The notes beneath the pieces were generated by a model that was given only the letters and a program-made list of their open reading frames with translations, was not told the DNA's origin and made no database searches. This document shows, piece by piece, positions 39,136 through 50,029 of a stretch of DNA of 64,000 bases. This stretch comes from Eurosta solidaginis. Its lineage: Eukaryota; Arthropoda; Insecta; Diptera; Tephritidae. Positions within the stretch are counted from its first letter, which is position 1; each line of letters opens with the position of its first letter. The stretch covers positions 89,386,603 to 89,450,602 of the forward strand of contig NC_090321.1 in NCBI RefSeq assembly GCF_040869045.1, in the 5' to 3' direction. The translations under genes were made by a program, and so were the position numbers.

Positions 39136-40310
39136 TGTACCTAGACAAGTGTGTCAACTAAGCGATAAACGTCAAAACTACAAACAGCCTCGCTCACATG
39201 ATGCAAATCTCAGGTCTAGAGTTGCATTTTTGGTACGTAAGAGTACTTCAAGCTGAGTTGCATTTGATAGTTTAATAAAATTTTGTAGTATTTACAGATG
39301 AAATAGTTGCATATATTTCAGCGGAAATAAGAATACTAGAAGGTTTGTAGCCTGCAATAATGCGGAAACACACGGAAAGCAAAGTTTATTTAAATTAGAG
39401 TCAAAATATAAAGCGCCACACGTGTAACCTGGAAAAAGTTCACTTCTATGGCTGTTTACACAAATGCATAAGGGCAAAATTATATAAAAGCTTTGGTCGC
39501 TTCAAAGCAAAGATAACGTATGGCGTTTCATTGTTTTTCGTATGGCGTTGTCAAAGCGTAGGCACGCAACCAAAGCATTTATGGAAATTGTTCGATACTT
39601 CGCCAGACAGATGAATTAATTAATGCAACACAACCAAAGCGTCTGTGTAAATCCGCCTTAATTTTTATAGCTGTGAAAGTCTCCTGAAAATAAAATGGTG
39701 CTGTAAGTGCAAACAAATCAAACTCCTATATGACACTGCTTTATTTTCTATGTAATTTCTCTTATATTTTCTGTCGAGGGAGCCAATAAGGTTTAAGTAC
39801 CGGTGTAAGTGTGTGAACTATATTTAAAAAAACTAACGAAATACAAGAAAAATACAAAGTAGTTCATTAAAAACAAACAAGCCAGTTTGTATTTAGATAG
39901 GGTTTTTTGACAATAGGCCGTTTTTTCTTTATTTTTTCGGACAAATGAAAATTTTGTTTTTGGTTTCAAAATTTTGTGCATAAAAACACAACTAAATTCA
40001 AAGTGTAAATTGTGTGTGCAAATGAGTTATCAATAAGTGTACATTTTTCAGTTTTTCATAGTTAAGGAATTGACGTTTTCTCTGCTTTTTGCACTTAAAA
40101 CCCCTCTGTAATAAATTAAACTTTTAATAAAAATCAATAACTCTGAAATGAACACTTTTCGCCATGATATAAAATTAAAACGCTGTGGAACAGGAGCAAC
40201 ACTTTTGTGACTACATACACCCTGTTTCAATCTTTTACGTCTCTGCACAGAACCCTAATTGACCGTTTTCAACCAAAACAACAATGGCAACCCAGATTTT
40301 CCCGTTATGC
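39136..40310. other. Intergenic, no gene recognised
   Basis: AT-rich with scattered short frames lacking known domains. Nothing I can support. Confidence 0.4.
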
Positions 40311-40315
40311 TCACT

Positions 40316-41502
40316 TAAAGCCGTAGTTACCCACGAACGTACGTAGAAAAAACGTGTCAGCTGACACGACCTAACTTATGAGTGTGCAATGTAAACGAAA
40401 ACTCATCGACGTTCAACGCACGTACGTACGTAGCCCGGAACGTAGAAAGCAAAACAATTTTGATTTTTTCCGTAAGAACGTGTCAGCTGATCGCTCTCTC
40501 ACTAGACAGAGTTGCCTAGTAAACGTTTGTGCGCTAATTTTTGACCGATTGCAGTTATTATACAAAAAGGCCTAAAGATTGTTTAAAATTTTGTTGAAAT
40601 ATCCTAAAATTATTATATAAAATTGTAGGTTACAAATAAATGAACTAGAAATTCTTTTTCAGTATTTGTTTCTGCCATTTGCACCATGAAAATTTGTAAT
40701 TCCAAAAGTGGATGTTTCCATAAGCATGCATGCAAAATGGTCAATGGCAACAGTGCTTTGCTGTAAACAATACACACACAAATATGTTATGTACATGTAC
40801 ACAGACGCACACATTGATTCCTACGGGCTTGAGAGTTCGGTCAAACGTGTTTCGTACGACAAACGTCCGTACGTACGACACACGTCGGTGGGTAACTGCC
40901 GCATAAGCCGTGGTTACTCACGAACGTACGTAGAAAAAACGTGTCAGCTGACACGACCTATCTTATGAGTGTGCAATGTAAACGAAAACTCACCGACGTG
41001 CAACGCCCGTACGTACGTAGCCCGGAACGTAGAAATCAAAACAATTTTGATTTTTTCCGTAAGAACGTGTCAGCTGATCGCTCTCTCACTAGACAGAGTT
41101 GCCTAGTAAACTTTTGTGCGCTAATTTTTGACCGTTTGCAATTTTATGGAAAAACGCCTAATTAAAGTTTGAAAAACTGTGAAAATAATTCGAAATAATT
41201 ATGTAAAAGTGCTGATTATAAATATTAAATCTATTTATACTTATTTAATAGTATTCCGGCCTTTTACAATATCAAAAATTAAATTGGAAAAAGTTGATGT
41301 TTCCATAAGCATACATGCAAAATGGTCAATGGCAACAGTGCTTATCTGTAAACAATACACACACAAATATGTTATGTACATGTACACAGACGCACACAAT
41401 GTCTCCTACGGGCTTGAGAGTTCGGTCAAACGTGCTTCGTACGACAAACGGCCGTACGTACGGCACACGTCGGTGGGTAATTGCCGCATTAAGCTAGTGC
41501 CT
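40316..41502 (+). repeat. Two head-to-tail copies of a ~585-bp TIR unit
   Basis: Unit 1 runs about 40316-40913 and unit 2 about 40914-41502. Both start '(c)cgt(a/g)gttac(c/t)cacgaacgtacg' and end 'acacgtcggtgggtaa(c/t)tgccgca'. Start and end are inverted near-copies (CTTAAAGCCGTAGTTACCCA against GCTTAATGCGGCAATTACCC), so each unit looks like a MITE-type element. Both carry acgtacgtacg runs and two cagctga motifs. The junction is direct. Confidence 0.8.
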
Positions 41503-42009
41503 GTCAGAAAGAAGTCAACACCCCTGCAAAAATCGTGTGACCAAAAACGCACACAGACACACGAAATTTTGACAGGGGTGACGATTTGGAATGAAAAATT
41601 CTCCAAATGAAATAGCATGTTGACAAATTTAGCTTTCCCACAATGTATCGTGCTCTCTCGCACCTATTATTTTTATAGGGATAGCAAAATACGTCATTTT
41701 TCGTGCAAAAAAATCCGCCGTTTCTAATTCAGCAGAGACAGCAAAACATTTGGTGGTCGAAAATTTTTTCAATTTAGAGAGTTTTAAATGGAATATCTCC
41801 GGAAAGATTTAAAATTAAGAGGGAGTTCTCCAGATCACATATATATATATTTTAATTTTTATTTGATACCAAGTTTTACCCCTAACTCGGGGGGTGCTAT
41901 TCTAAAATTTTCCCAAAGTCTTTAATATACAATGATTTTTGCTGTTTATTTCGACAATTTTTTATTTGATTTTTGTGCTCATCGAAAGACATCACAATTA
42001 TGTAGCACC

Positions 42010-42346
<337 letters not shown>

Positions 42347-42362
42347 TAACTGGCACCAATTG

Positions 42363-42412
42363 TTCACACCAAATTGTTAGGTACAGGATTCGCCACGGGT
42401 AGGTGAGGTTGG
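42363..42412 (-). repeat. SINE fragment between the Cdc5 and Sec24 pieces
   Basis: caggattcgccacgggtagg-tgaggttggcaat is the reverse complement of 'caacctcacctatccgcggc' in the full SINE at 44635. It may mark a junction or a small insertion. Confidence 0.6.
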
Positions 42413-42489
42413 CAATCACAACCCCCTGAATCATTTTGGTCGGCAGGTATGCCGCGGATATATTCTTGGCACTTGTTATTGATGGCTTT

Positions 42490-43312
42490 TATGATGCCAC
42501 CAACACAACCTGGACAGACGCCAATGCTCAGTCAACCACCCAAGCCCGGTCAACCTCCAATACCCGGACACGTCCGGACGTCTTGGTTATAATGTATGTT
42601 AATACAACTAATAATTTACAAATTTGCTGATGATTATTTTTGTGTTATTTTCTTTAGCAACCACCTGCACCTGTTACTGGTAAATATCAACAGCCGCAAC
42701 AGTATGATCAAGCCCAACGCCGTTTAGATCCCGATCAGATGCCAAATCCGATAAGCGTTATCATTGAAAATCAAAATAGCGCTGGTGGTGCTTTTATTAC
42801 TAATGAACAGGGTTTATTACCACCATTTGTGACCACAAAATATGTGGTAGAAGATCAGGGTAACTCCTCGCCACGTTACGTTAGGTATCGATAATCGAAA
42901 TTAATGTTTTGCTTGGCAATTACCTTGATCTTTCTTCTTTGCAGGTCGTCTTTGTATTGCATACCTGCAACAGCTGATTTATTAAAAACAACAGCTTTGT
43001 CCATTACACTTACCGTCTCACCAATGGCACGCACGGTTGAGGGTGAATATGAGCCACCCATTGTAAATTTTGGTGAATTGGGTGCAATTAGATGCAATCG
43101 TTGCAAGGCTCAATAGCAACTTGTAGATGCTGGTCGTCGTTTCCAATGTCTAATGTGTAAAGTAACAAGAGATGGTAAAAAAAATCTTTCACTTTTACTT
43201 GTGTTCATTGATCCATATTTTTTCTCAACAGTGCCAACTGCATATTTCCAACATTTGGGCCATACCGGACAGCGTGTCAATAAATATGAATGTCTTGAAC
43301 TTGTATTGGTTA
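42490..43312 (+). pseudogene. Sec24CD: Sec24 (C/D type) fragment: Pro-rich region to zinc finger, introns retained
   Basis: The Pro-rich MPPTQPGQTPMLSQPPKPGQ segment ends at 42593 (one frameshift). The exon 42658-42884 gives RRLDPDQMPNPISVIIENQN and PFVTTKYVVEDQGNSSPRYV. The exon 42945-43174 gives PIVNFGELGAIRCNRCKAQ, TAG (43114), then GRRFQCLMC. The exon from 43232 gives VPTAYFQHLGHTGQRVNKYE. CNRC...CLMC is the Sec24 zinc finger; the protein selects cargo in the COPII coat. Three introns with GT-AG ends are kept. It ends where the CCT7 piece begins. Confidence 0.9.
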
Positions 43313-43329
43313 CATGAGTATTTGTGTAA

Positions 43330-44329
43330 AAAATGCTTGGGTACCGATAGCTCCCATGGTAAACCTCAACTCATATCCAACATCAATGCCTCGCATTCAA
43401 TTGTGGCACTGTACGCACTACATTGGGTTCACGTAGTATTGACAAGCATATTGTTGATTCCAGTGGTAAGGCCACAATTTCAAATGATGGGGAAACCATT
43501 ATGAAACCATTGGATATTGTGAATCCAGCCGTAAAACTCTAGTAGACATCGCCAAATCTCAAAATGCTGAGGTAAGTTTTTTGTTATATTAGAATGTGTA
43601 GAATAAAAATGTTTCTCTTATGAGGTCGGCGATGGCACCACTTCAGTAGTATTTTAAGCATGTGAAATCTTAAAACAAGTTAAGCCAGATGTTGAGGAAG
43701 GCGTGCATGCACGTATCATCATTAAAGCTATACGTAAAGCATTACAATTATGCATGCTAAAATATGACATGGCTGTACATGTCGAAGCGCCAATCAAAGG
43801 AGCAACAAAGTGTTATTGGAAAAATGATCTGCCACAGCAATGTCCTCTAATGTCCAAGAGTATCAGAAAATTGTTGATGCTGAATGGCGTATTCTGTAGA
43901 ATAAACTAGCTATGTAAGGCGCCAATGTTGTGTTTTCTAAATTGCCAATTGGTGATGTTGATACACAGTATTTTGCAGATCGTGATATGTTCTGTGCTGT
44001 TCATGTACCAGAAGAAGATTGGAAACGTAGAATGAAAGCTTGTGGTGGTGCTGTTATGACTACAGCTAATGATATTAATTCAAGTGTTTTGGGTCAATGT
44101 GATTACTTTGAAGAACGTCAGGTTGGTGGTGAACGTTTCAACATTTTCCAAGGTTTGACATTAATTTCATTTTTATAGTTTATAATTATTTAAAGATTGC
44201 GTTAATGCTAGAACAAGTACATTGATTTTACGTGGCAGTGTTGAACAATTTTTGGAAGAAACTGAGCTTCGTTACATGATGCTAAATTGCTTGTGCGGCG
44301 TACAATTAAACATGATTCTGTTGTTGCTG
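43330..44329 (+). pseudogene. CCT7: CCT7 (TCP-1 eta chaperonin) fragment, introns retained
   Basis: Starts [20 protein letters not shown] (CCT7 N-terminus). After a shift it reads [20 protein letters not shown] to [16 protein letters not shown] (43571). The exon from 43625 is VGDGTTSVVF then TAA (43655), then EILKQVKPDVEEGVHARIII. After a large internal gap it reads [40 protein letters not shown] and [11 protein letters not shown] to a gtttga donor (44155). The last exon, from about 44196, is TSTLILRGSVEQFLEETELR. The GDGTTS nucleotide-binding motif is visible. Multiple stops and the missing middle make it a pseudogene. Confidence 0.92.
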
Positions 44330-44361
44330 GTAAGTCAAAATACAAAAAAGTCTAATCTTAG

Positions 44362-44592
44362 GGCCTCATTCTCTATTACGAAACGAACTTTCGATGCGGA
44401 TCAGAGACGAATCGCTAGTGTATTTGCACTATGTTAAACAATGGCAACTTATCACTTGACAATTACTTTTGCCTTCCTGTTAGTTAGAAAGGTAAAGACC
44501 GAACGAAAATGATAGAGAATACCATTGCTAGACGATATCGTTTGGAGGCGAATCCTTCGTCTGAGCTATCGTTCGCAATACAGAATGAAGCC
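44362..44592. mobile_element. 231-bp MITE with ~20-bp TIRs
   Basis: Left GGCCTCATTCTCTATTACGA and right, read inward, GGCTTCATTCTGTATTGCGA are inverted near-copies. No coding. It sits between the CCT7 piece and the full SINE. Confidence 0.75.
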
Positions 44593-44634
44593 TTTAAATT
44601 GTTAAGTAATATAATGAAAAGATTGTGTCCAAAT

Positions 44635-45040
44635 ACCCCCAGCGGGTTAGGGGTCAGAATTTATCTGCGGTAGGTATGCCTGTCGTAAGAGGCGACTAAA
44701 ATACCAGATTCAAGGGGCTGTGTAGCGCAACCCTTCAGGTTGCCAGCGCAATATATAGCTTCTCCAAACCCAATTATCAACCTCACCTATCCGCGGCGAA
44801 TCCTGTTTCACTAACAGACAAGGATCTGGGGGGGGGGGGGGGGGGGGGGTGGATAGGGAGGGATGGCCTGAAGGTTTAATGTGGCCACATAAATCGTTCC
44901 CGAGATAGTCGGGCTAGCACTTTAATGGTGCTGTGTTACTGGAGCGTACCGGATCTGTATCCGGCTAAAGGATCATCACATCGATAACACTCCCCAAAGC
45001 CTTCGGGGAGCAACCTTATCGCTACAAAAACAACAACAAC
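44635..45040 (+). mobile_element. SINE, full-length (~406 bp), 13-bp target duplication, (CAA)n tail
   Basis: ATTGTGTCCAAAT repeats exactly on both sides (44622-44634, 45041-45053). Starts acccccagcgggttagggg and ends tcgctacaaaaacaacaacaac. A 22-base G run at about 44829-44850 lies in the middle and may be a sequencing or assembly artefact. The gattcaagg near 44710 weakly resembles a pol III B box; an A box is not clear. The tail matches the local LINE at 52998, its likely mobiliser. Confidence 0.88.
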
Positions 45041-45109
45041 ATTGTGTCCAAATCCCGAAAAAAAAACTATAAAATTTGTGTCAGTGAAATGATAATTATT
45101 GCTTTTGGT

Positions 45110-47445
45110 TGTTAGTTTTGAGGCATCGTCATCGAGTTCCTTCTGATCGTATATGCCGGTTCTTTTGCATTCTTTTACATGCATAAAGTGCCGTTGAAGC
45201 CTTCCTCACCCACTCCTCCACGTTGAGCTTCCATGACAGCTTACTGTCTAGGATCATTCCTAGATAATTTGTGCAAGGTTTCTCCCGTAGGGTCGCCCCT
45301 CCTAACTTAGGCCTGGTCCAATTAGGGACCTTGTACCTCTTTGTAAACAAGACCATATGCAACGTCATCTGCGTAAACCGTAAGTTTTTCTGGTCCCTCG
45401 TAGAATCCCCTAAGCAGCTGGTTAATGACCAGCGTCCACAGCAGAGCTGATAGCACCCCTCCCTGCGGAGTGCCCCTGTCCACTAATTTCGTGGCCGCGT
45501 ACAATCCCCATTGCGATGTAATCTTACTGCAGTTTAACATGCATAATCGCTCATTTAGAAAGCCCCGGCAATTCTTAAGAAGACTTCTAGAGCATATTCC
45601 TTATATTCCAGGGCTTTTTCTATGCCTATTACCACCCTATGCAATGCGGTGTCTACTGACTTGCCTTTGGTGTACGCCTGTTGTGTTGTGGAGAGCAGCT
45701 TTTCATCCACGTTGGACTTTATGTAAACATCTAGCAGCCTCTCAAAGGTTTTGAGCAGAAATGATGGTAAGCTATTGGGTCTATAATCTTTGGGATACAC
45801 GTGACCGACCTTCCCCGCCTTTGGTAGGAAAGCTACACGAGCAGTTCTCCAAGAGTGCGGTACATGATTCAGTTTATGCACCCATCGAATATTATTTTAA
45901 GCCATCCCACGACCGCCCTACTTGAAACTTGTAGCATAGCCGGACATGTACCATCTGAGCCCGGCGATTTCACCACCACTACGAGGTCCTCAGTAGTGTA
46001 ATTAGGCAGCATATATGAATGCAGCTGTTTCCTTACCATTACTACAGCTCGCACCCGTCCTTCCGTTTGCGCATAGTAAACGCCAAATCCGCGCGCGCTA
46101 ATTCCAGAAACCTTTCCTCCCGATGGAAGCCACGGCTCCTGGATCAGCGCGTTAGGAGGAGGAGTTCGCTCGACGCCACTTTACTGTGTTGGAGGTTTAT
46201 CTGTAGGACTCGCAGCACCAATGGGCTGCTTGTTCCCCTCCAGCACCTTCATCGGGACGTCGTCGTCCTCCCCTAGCCCTTTTGGTTTAGAGTGTTCGAA
46301 GCCCCCTTCAGACTCTTGTACCTGTTGTGCCGGGTGTTCCTCTGTGCGACTCACAGCACCATCTGGCTGTTGGTCCCCTTCTAACACATTCGGAGTGACG
46401 TGGGCTACCTCCACCTGTCTTTTTTCCCTTAGGCTTTTGAGGTCCTTTTCGACTTCGCCCACGTCCAGCGTGTTAGGACTTTAATACCCGCGACTTCTTT
46501 TCCTGAGTCGCATATAAATTTTGCCTGTACCTAAGGACATTTTTCCAAGCTGCGCGTACAATATATCCTCCGCCTGCTTGTTTATTTGGAAGATGTATAA
46601 CTGACCTTCCTCCGTAGGCCGAGATACAGTAAGTACCTTCCAATCCTGTGCCGGTATGTTCGGATTCTGATTCTGAAAAAGTCGCATTGTATCCTCCGAC
46701 TTCATCACGCATGGTATCCATACCTTAACTTTTGGTACCTTGGGGATTTGCGCTTTATCCACCATCTCAAAACGCGCGTTCGTGCCCTGCCTTTGGGGGT
46801 TTGGAACCACTTCCTCCAGCCACCGCAAGCTCGCGATGTTGTCGCACGCTATCATCTTCATACCATTATACCATCCCCCGAATCAAAGGTTGGAAGGAGC
46901 TTACTTGGTTATTCCCGCATCATCTTAAGCTCCTTTTCTACAGATCTCCACCTTTCACTAGTCATCTGTTCGAAAGGACTGCTACGATCAACTAGCGCCA
47001 CAGTCAGTGACTGCTTTGCCACATCACTCATTTTCTCGGGAAAAGCCGGCGTCTTAGTGTTATTTCTCTTTGGCACCTCCGAGAAAGTCGGAGTCTTAGC
47101 GTTATCTCCCTTTGGCTTATCTCCTACTTCCATAGTTGGAACTTCCCTCTGACTCGCAGCCTTCGAGGTAGTTGCTACCTCGCTATTGGGGCCCATTTGT
47201 CTTACAGCTTTGGGCCTACTTGTGTTGTCTATGGGACTGCCCTGCGTCGCGGCTCTGGGACTGGGCCCTTTCTGCCATTCGACGCTTCTTCCTCCTCATA
47301 ACGGTTGCAGAACCGAGGGTTTCTCGCAGCAAACCTTTTGAACTGCCTTCGACCTACTTCTACCGCCTCATGAGCCCATGCCAAGCGCTCGATTTCCTCT
47401 TCTGTTGGGTCCACCACTGCTCCCAAGCACGGTCGACATTTGGCA
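45110..47445 (-). mobile_element. LOA-type LINE, internally deleted and frameshifted
   Basis: Minus strand from right to left. ORF1 pieces are 47426-46909 and 46861-46481; the latter has NPQRQGTNARFEMVDKAQIP, a DUF4780-like RNA-binding region of LOA ORF1. Then a charged region (46462-46181). RT pieces follow: SPGSDGTCPAMLQ (45950), HVPHSWRTARVAFLPKAGKV and KDYRPNSLPSFLLKTFERLL (45881-45555), RGTPQGGVLSALLWTLVINQ with VYADDVAYG (45540-45322), and NYLGMILDSKLSWKLNVEEW (45368-45129). The APE endonuclease is missing. In the RT 'FLDIEGAF' position it reads FLRIAGAF, so the first catalytic Asp is lost. Confidence 0.82.
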
Positions 47446-47446
47446 T

Positions 47447-47620
47447 GTTTTAAATAAGGTCACCGATGATTTGGTTGATGAAAATATCAGGTTTCGCGAG
47501 GCGACAAAACTGGAGAGATTGGGGAGATAGCTGTTTATTTTATTACAAAGTTCATCGATGTAGGAAACAATAGCATAGGCGTAGTAGCTATTGATATGTA
47601 GAAGTTAAGCAGAAGTTTGA
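47447..47620 (-). mobile_element. LINE fragment related to 53990-54200
   Basis: aaggtcaccgatgatttggttgatg, ggtttcgcgaggcgacaaaac and tggagagattggggagatag parallel the RT palm region of the LINE at 52998-56690 (minus strand). Only about 170 bp. It abuts the LOA element directly. Confidence 0.7.
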
Positions 47621-47839
47621 ATATGAGTTTTTTTAAGTTATAGCAAAAGCGTTGAGGATTTTTAAAATCTTACCAGGTACCTTCGTACATGTTTCTAAGA
47701 ATGAAGAATAAAACCTATTCAAACTCAATTTTCACCAGGACAAAGCCGCTGAGACCTCGTTATACTTTAACATACAATACGTTACCCCATTTTAGCACAA
47801 CTATCATTTTTTGATTTTATTAAATTTTATAAAATATTT

Positions 47840-48245
47840 CTTCCTCTACAGTTCTATTTCGGTATTGGATGGTAAATATGGCTTTCGCATTTTCTCCATC
47901 AATAACTGTGAAAAGGTGGAAGAAATCTATGCGTGTAAATCTCACATATTATCTTGGTCGAGCGTTTCTTCAAAAAGAATCAAAATATCTTCCATTGCGT
48001 CTACGGCTCAAATACCCACAGTATATGAATGAATCGGTTGCACGAACTGGGTCTGAATACTGAAAAAGTACACATATTCAAAATCGATGAGGAGGCTGTG
48101 ATGATGGTATAGGGTGAGTTGTTGAATAACATACGAAAACCACTTTAACCCATCTATATATTTGCATTACAGCTAAAGCTTTACAAACAGCAAAAATTGC
48201 TGGCGCCAAGCAATTGGAAAAGGCAGTGAAGCATTCATAACACTG
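47840..48245 (+). pseudogene. Exon-like segment of an unidentified gene
   Basis: After a good acceptor (tttcttcctctacag, 47851) come open stretches in shifting frames. One ends HELGLNTEKVHIFKIDEEAV-MM near 48108, and after an intron-like gap (gtgagttg...ttacag, 48116-48172) another reads AKALQTAKIAGAKQLEKAVK-HS then stop. The composition is exon-like, less AT-rich than the flanks. I do not recognise the protein. It may be a fourth captured gene piece beside the Cdc5-Sec24-CCT7 cluster. Confidence 0.4.
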
Positions 48246-48397
48246 TACGGATGGTGTAAAGTTAGAAACTGCTTGTAACAGCTGCCACCGACACAACGGT
48301 CATCTCTACTTCGCCGAGTAGCGGCTCGTCCGACTATCTATCGAAGACAGTATAATCATATCTTTTTCCAACACAGGTTAGCGATGTGCTTGCACAG

Positions 48398-49340
48398 GAA
48401 AAGATTTCAATTGGAAAACAAAAACCAATTAAGAGAGTTTATTTATTGTTAAAGTATTTTCTTTTCTTTATATCAACAGTATTAATTTAAGTTGCAATAT
48501 CACGTTCATATATAATAAGGGATGTGATACGATTGCTGTCGGAATTAGATTTGAAACCAATCAATACTCCTGCTAAGGGTTGTAGAATTATTGCTTGAAT
48601 AATTAGATTTAGAACAATAATAAGTCTGACTTTATTACAAGTCGTACATTTTTAAATTCATCAATTACGACAGCAATCGGATTCCACGACACCTTTGAAT
48701 ATTCTTGATTTGAAAAAAGAGTAAACGTAATCTGAATTTCTACTAAGCTTTAAGTTGTAGATTATTCAAATAATTGAAGTTTTTTCTGAAGCTTAAAATT
48801 ATTTTCTGCTCGCTTAGAAAAGATTTCAATTGGAAAACAAAAACCAATTAAGAGAGTTTATGTTATTATTAAAGTACTTACTTTTCTTTATATCAATTGT
48901 ATTAATTTAAGTTGCAATATCACGTACATATATAATAAGGGATGTGATACGATTGCTGTCGGAATTAGATTTGAAACCAATCAATACTCCTGCTTTGGGT
49001 TGCAGAATTATTGCTTGAATGATTAGATTTAGAACAATAATAAGTCTGACTCAATTAATAGTCGTACATTTTTAAGTTCTTCAATTACGACAGCAATCGG
49101 ATCCACGACACCTTTGAATATTCTTGATCTGAATTTCTACTAAGCTTTAAGTTGTAGATTATTCAAATAATTGGAGTTTTTTCTGAAGCTTAAAATTATT
49201 TTTTGCTCGCTTAGAAGAGATTTCAATTGGAAAACAAAAACCAATTAAGCGAGTTTATTTATTATTAAAGTTCTTCTGTTTTATATGAACTGGATTAATA
49301 TAAGTTCCAAGTTCATGTACATATATAATAATATTGAAAA
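48398..49340 (+). repeat. Satellite-like tandem repeat, 2.3 units of ~400-419 bp
   Basis: Units start gaaaagatttcaattggaaa at 48398, 48817 and (as gaagag) 49214. Within each unit gatacgattgctgtcggaat and attacgacagcaatcgg are inverted to each other, so each unit can fold into a long hairpin. No ORF. Unit 2 lacks a ~25-bp piece present in unit 1. Confidence 0.9.
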
Positions 49341-50029
49341 TAATAAATATTGAAAATTCAATTTTTTTGGTTCATATTTTATTCATATGGCTGCTCCAGG
49401 TAAAGTAAATCTGCAGGTAAAATGCACGTTATATGGCGGTTATATAAATGGTAAAACCGCAGTAAAATTGATTGTCAAATGACCCGAAAATGTAGAGTGA
49501 AATGACGGAAAAATTACCGCCATTTGACGAGCATAGTGACGTGTGTGAGCAGCACAGTGCTATGCTCACATCCTATAAGTGGGAGCGGAATGCACGATCA
49601 CATTAATAGGAACGAAACGGAATATTTGGTCACAAAAGTTCATCACGCCCATGCAAACGTGACTATGAATATAACCGCTGCAGAAAGTCACAATGACCGT
49701 AAAATGACTAGTAAAATGACGTGGAGCGTTTTTGCAGGGACACTTGTACTTGTACACTATGTTCTCGCCGGGAGCTCAATTCAACTGACTGCATTTTAAC
49801 TGTCATTCCAATATGCAAGTTCACTTTGTATCATTGTACAGGTTTACAAGTATGATATGTATGAGAGGGAAACAATTTCTTTCCCTTTCTAACACACGGC
49901 AGTTTGACACTTCGGTCAGTGTCAAACTAGCGTGGAACCTGCGTGGAACATGAGTTTTGACACTGAACGAAGTGTCAAAATTACCGGGGTTGCTTCGTCG
50001 AAAGCGACACAGGGAAGCAAGAAAGGGAT
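49341..50029. other. Intergenic with two perfect short hairpins
   Basis: GTTTGACAC / GTGTCAAAC (49902-49910, 49919-49927) and TTTTGACACT / AGTGTCAAAA (49955-49964, 49971-49980). No protein-coding gene seen. Positions 49390-49740 carry several 'gtaaaatgac' motifs and may be a decayed element. Confidence 0.5.

Noticed and set aside
39793..40248. Small minus-strand frames
   Set aside because: AT-rich, Phe/Lys-biased chance frames without similarity.
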